Positions 13,288 through 15,035 of a stretch of 15,035 nucleotides of DNA are shown here, piece after piece (the stretch's first letter is position 1; every line of letters begins with the position of its first letter). Position numbers and translations under genes: made by a program. The notes beneath the pieces were generated by a model. It searched no databases. It saw nothing but the letters and a program-made list of their open reading frames with translations, and had not been told where the DNA came from. This stretch comes from Gammaproteobacteria bacterium (GTDB lineage: Bacteria; Pseudomonadota; Gammaproteobacteria; Arenicellales; JAOTYS01), in NCBI GenBank assembly GCA_029861795.1, contig JAOTYS010000063.1:1-15035 (forward strand). Direction: 5' to 3'.

Positions 13288-14031
13288 GTGACCACGCGAA
13301 TTGCGCTCGTAACAGGCGGCACCGGAGGTATAGGTACCGCAATCTGCAAGCGACTTATCAAAACGGGCTCTCGGGTTGTAGCCGGTTATTTGCCCGCCGA
13401 AGAAGAGGTGGCCTTGGAGTGGAAACATGCGACTAACGACGCAGGCTTTGACGTCGAGCTCGCTGCTGGAGATGTAACCTGCTACCACTCCAGCGAATCC
13501 ATGGTGAGGCAGGTCGAACAACGATTTGGCCGTATGGACATACTGGTCAATTGCGCAGGCATCACCGCCGACCAGACGCTGCGAAAAATGGAACCGCACC
13601 AATGGGAACAGGTAATAGATACCAACCTGAATGGTATTTTCAACGTTACTCGACATGTGGTGGAAGGCATGGCTGGGCGCAACTTTGGACGGATAGTGAA
13701 CATCTCTTCTGTAAACGGCCAGAAAGGACAGTTTGGCCAAACTAATTATTCCGCTGCCAAAGCCGGTGTGCACGGTTTTACCATGGCGCTGGCGCAAGAG
13801 GTCGCGGGCCGCGGAGTCACGGTCAATTCAGTTTCGCCTGGTTATATCGATACCCAAATGACCAGGGCCATTCCCGAGGAAATTCGCGAAAGCATGGTGG
13901 CCCAGATACCTGTGGGACGAATGGGCCAGCCGAGAGATATCGCGTTGGCGGTTACCTTTCTGTGCGGTGAAGAGGCGGGCTATATCACCGGGGCTAACCT
14001 TGCCGTGAATGGTGGTATATACATGAGCTAA
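13288..14031 (+). CDS. phaB: Acetoacetyl-CoA reductase PhaB (NADPH-dependent)
   Basis: This enzyme reduces acetoacetyl-CoA to (R)-3-hydroxybutyryl-CoA, the monomer used by PhaC/PhaE. The 247-residue short-chain dehydrogenase has the cofactor motif VTGGTGGIG (8-16), NCAG (88-91), DTNLNGIFNV (111-120), the catalytic serine in NISSVNGQ (S140/S141), the YSAAK motif (Y154, K158) and the C-terminal PGYIDTQM and NGG regions typical of PhaB. The start is GTG at 13288 with a strong GGGGG ribosome binding site five bases upstream. An in-frame TTG at 13201 would add 29 residues before the glycine motif, unlike the family. It is only about 51 percent identical to the remnant upstream, so it is not a recent tandem duplicate. 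It has its own promoter. Confidence 0.94.
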   Translation: MTTRIALVTGGTGGIGTAICKRLIKTGSRVVAGYLPAEEEVALEWKHATNDAGFDVELAAGDVTCYHSSESMVRQVEQRFGRMDILVNCAGITADQTLRKMEPHQWEQVIDTNLNGIFNVTRHVVEGMAGRNFGRIVNISSVNGQKGQFGQTNYSAAKAGVHGFTMALAQEVAGRGVTVNSVSPGYIDTQMTRAIPEEIRESMVAQIPVGRMGQPRDIALAVTFLCGEEAGYITGANLAVNGGIYMS

Positions 14032-14161
14032 GTGGCCCCGCCTGCGAGCTAGAACAGAAAGCCAGACCTTAACTAACCATTGCCTGCTAGCAGACAACCC
14101 CACCTCTAGCCCCGCTTTGCCTATCTTGCGTTTGTAAGTAAGCACAGTAGGAGTCATCGTT
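14032..14161. other. Short intergenic region before the DUF4139 gene
   Basis: 130 bases between two plus-strand genes. A ten-base palindrome CTGCTAGCAG is at 14084-14093. A strong ribosome binding site TAGGAG is at 14148-14153. No clear terminator or promoter was found. Confidence 0.3.
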
Positions 14162-15035
14162 ATGAAAAGATATGTGCTAACAACAAGCATCGCATTCATC
14201 TGGGCTGGTATAGCATGGGCGTCCAACCCGGATAGGGTCTCGCTCACCATTTATGGCACCGGGCAACCAGGCTCGGTACCGACCACTATGTATCGACCCA
14301 CACCGGGCGTAACTACCGAACCCTATGGCACGGTGCCAGGATTCGCTGTGGTAAAACAGGAAAGGAGCGTGGAGCTCAACGCCGGACACGATCATGTTCG
14401 TTTTACCGATGTCACTGCACTGATCGATCCCACCACTGTCAGCTTTGATTCGTTAACCGATCCCGCAGGCACTCGGGTCCTTGATCAAGACTATCGGTTT
14501 GATCTAGTAGATACCCGACAGCTATTAGATCGATATGTGGATCAGGAGATCACCGTCCATCAAGGATTAGGCGACGATCATTCCACATTTACTGGAGTTT
14601 TGCTTAGCGCCAGGGACGGTCTGCTACTAAAGGGGAGCAACGGAGACGTGCAGAATTTTCGGAGTTACTCAAGAATCGAGTTTCCCGAGCTGCCTAACGG
14701 CTTGGTCACTAAACCAACTCTCGTTTGGAATCTAACAACACGCACATCCGGCGAGCACCGAGTACGTGTTACTTATCAAACCGAAGGTATTACATGGTGG
14801 GCTGATTACATCTTGACCTACCAGGAGGGAGAAGACGCTAACGCATGCTCAGTTGACGTTAGCGCCTGGGTCAGTATTGTTAACCGATCCGGCGCAAGCT
14901 TTGCCGACGCCGGACTTAAGCTCATCGCGGGCGATGTGAATCGAGTATCTCAACCGGCAGTTCGAACCGAGTTGGCGAGAACGCTGGCCCTGGCCGAGGA
15001 CGTCTCCAGCGGCTTCACCGAGAAACCATTCTTCG
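14162..15035 (+). CDS. Exported DUF4139-family protein, partial (C-terminus beyond right edge)
   Basis: An open frame of 291 residues runs from the ATG at 14162 to the window edge. TAGGAG eight bases upstream fixes the start. The N-terminus MKRYVLTTSIAFIWAGIAWA is a classic signal peptide with probable cleavage after A20, so the mature protein is periplasmic or surface-exposed. The region about 213-265, with VTYQTEGITWWADYILTY and a later NRSGASFADAGLKLIAGDVNR, is characteristic of DUF4139. That domain is usually found in bacterial proteins of 450-550 residues of unknown function, so roughly 60 percent is visible. The preceding part is beta-rich, consistent with the family. It may or may not be co-transcribed with phaB (130-base gap). 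No functional link to PHA metabolism can be claimed. Confidence 0.8.
   Translation, partial: MKRYVLTTSIAFIWAGIAWASNPDRVSLTIYGTGQPGSVPTTMYRPTPGVTTEPYGTVPGFAVVKQERSVELNAGHDHVRFTDVTALIDPTTVSFDSLTDPAGTRVLDQDYRFDLVDTRQLLDRYVDQEITVHQGLGDDHSTFTGVLLSARDGLLLKGSNGDVQNFRSYSRIEFPELPNGLVTKPTLVWNLTTRTSGEHRVRVTYQTEGITWWADYILTYQEGEDANACSVDVSAWVSIVNRSGASFADAGLKLIAGDVNRVSQPAVRTELARTLALAEDVSSGFTEKPFF

Noticed and set aside
13267..13797. 176-residue minus-strand frame opposite phaB
   Set aside because: It lies antisense to a clear short-chain dehydrogenase and shows no motif of its own.
1..15035. CRISPR arrays, insertion sequences, phage or defence genes, tRNA genes
   Set aside because: Reading both strands gave no regularly spaced repeats, transposase or nuclease motifs, or recognisable tRNA arms.

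Overview
The window looks like chromosomal DNA of a gammaproteobacterium. The evidence is a priA-pqiA-like-argS-SPOR block of the gammaproteobacterial type followed by a polyhydroxyalkanoate (PHA) cluster with a class III (two-subunit PhaC/PhaE) synthase, the type best known from purple sulfur bacteria such as Allochromatium. Base composition looks mid-range, and GTG or TTG start codons are unusually common. No species can be named from the sequence alone. No tRNA, rRNA, CRISPR array or insertion sequence was recognised.

Left arm (1-2793, all minus strand): the 5' part of a SAM-dependent methyltransferase gene running off the left edge; then a two-gene unit in which a fructosamine/ketosamine kinase is followed after 13 bases by an exported alkaline-phosphatase-superfamily phosphodiesterase.

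Divergent gap (2794-3313): about 520 bases without a gene. It holds two perfect DnaA boxes, two one-mismatch DnaA boxes, an AT-rich direct repeat and two small hairpins. Genes point away from it on both sides. This is the most intriguing non-coding stretch, either a candidate replication origin or a DnaA-controlled priA promoter region.

Middle (3317-8620, plus strand): priA (replication-restart helicase), a PqiA-family inner-membrane protein, argS (arginyl-tRNA synthetase) and an FtsN-like SPOR-domain protein.

PHA cluster (8665-14031): phaE, phaC and phaA are read on the minus strand in the order phaE-phaC-phaA. phaR (regulator) is read divergently on the plus strand. It is followed by a decayed 3' remnant of one phaB and then by an intact, clearly different phaB with its own good promoter. 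Together PhaA (thiolase), PhaB (reductase) and PhaC/PhaE (polymerase) give the complete route acetyl-CoA to acetoacetyl-CoA to 3-hydroxybutyryl-CoA to poly(3-hydroxybutyrate). PhaR probably represses granule-associated genes. No phasin gene is present.

Right end (14162-15035): the 5' part of an exported DUF4139-family protein, cut by the window edge.

Most genes are ordinary and well recognised. The points that deserve a second look are the DnaA-box cluster, the truncated phaB beside its non-orthologous replacement, the strongly basic tail on PhaE, and the regulatory sites around phaE/phaR and phaB.
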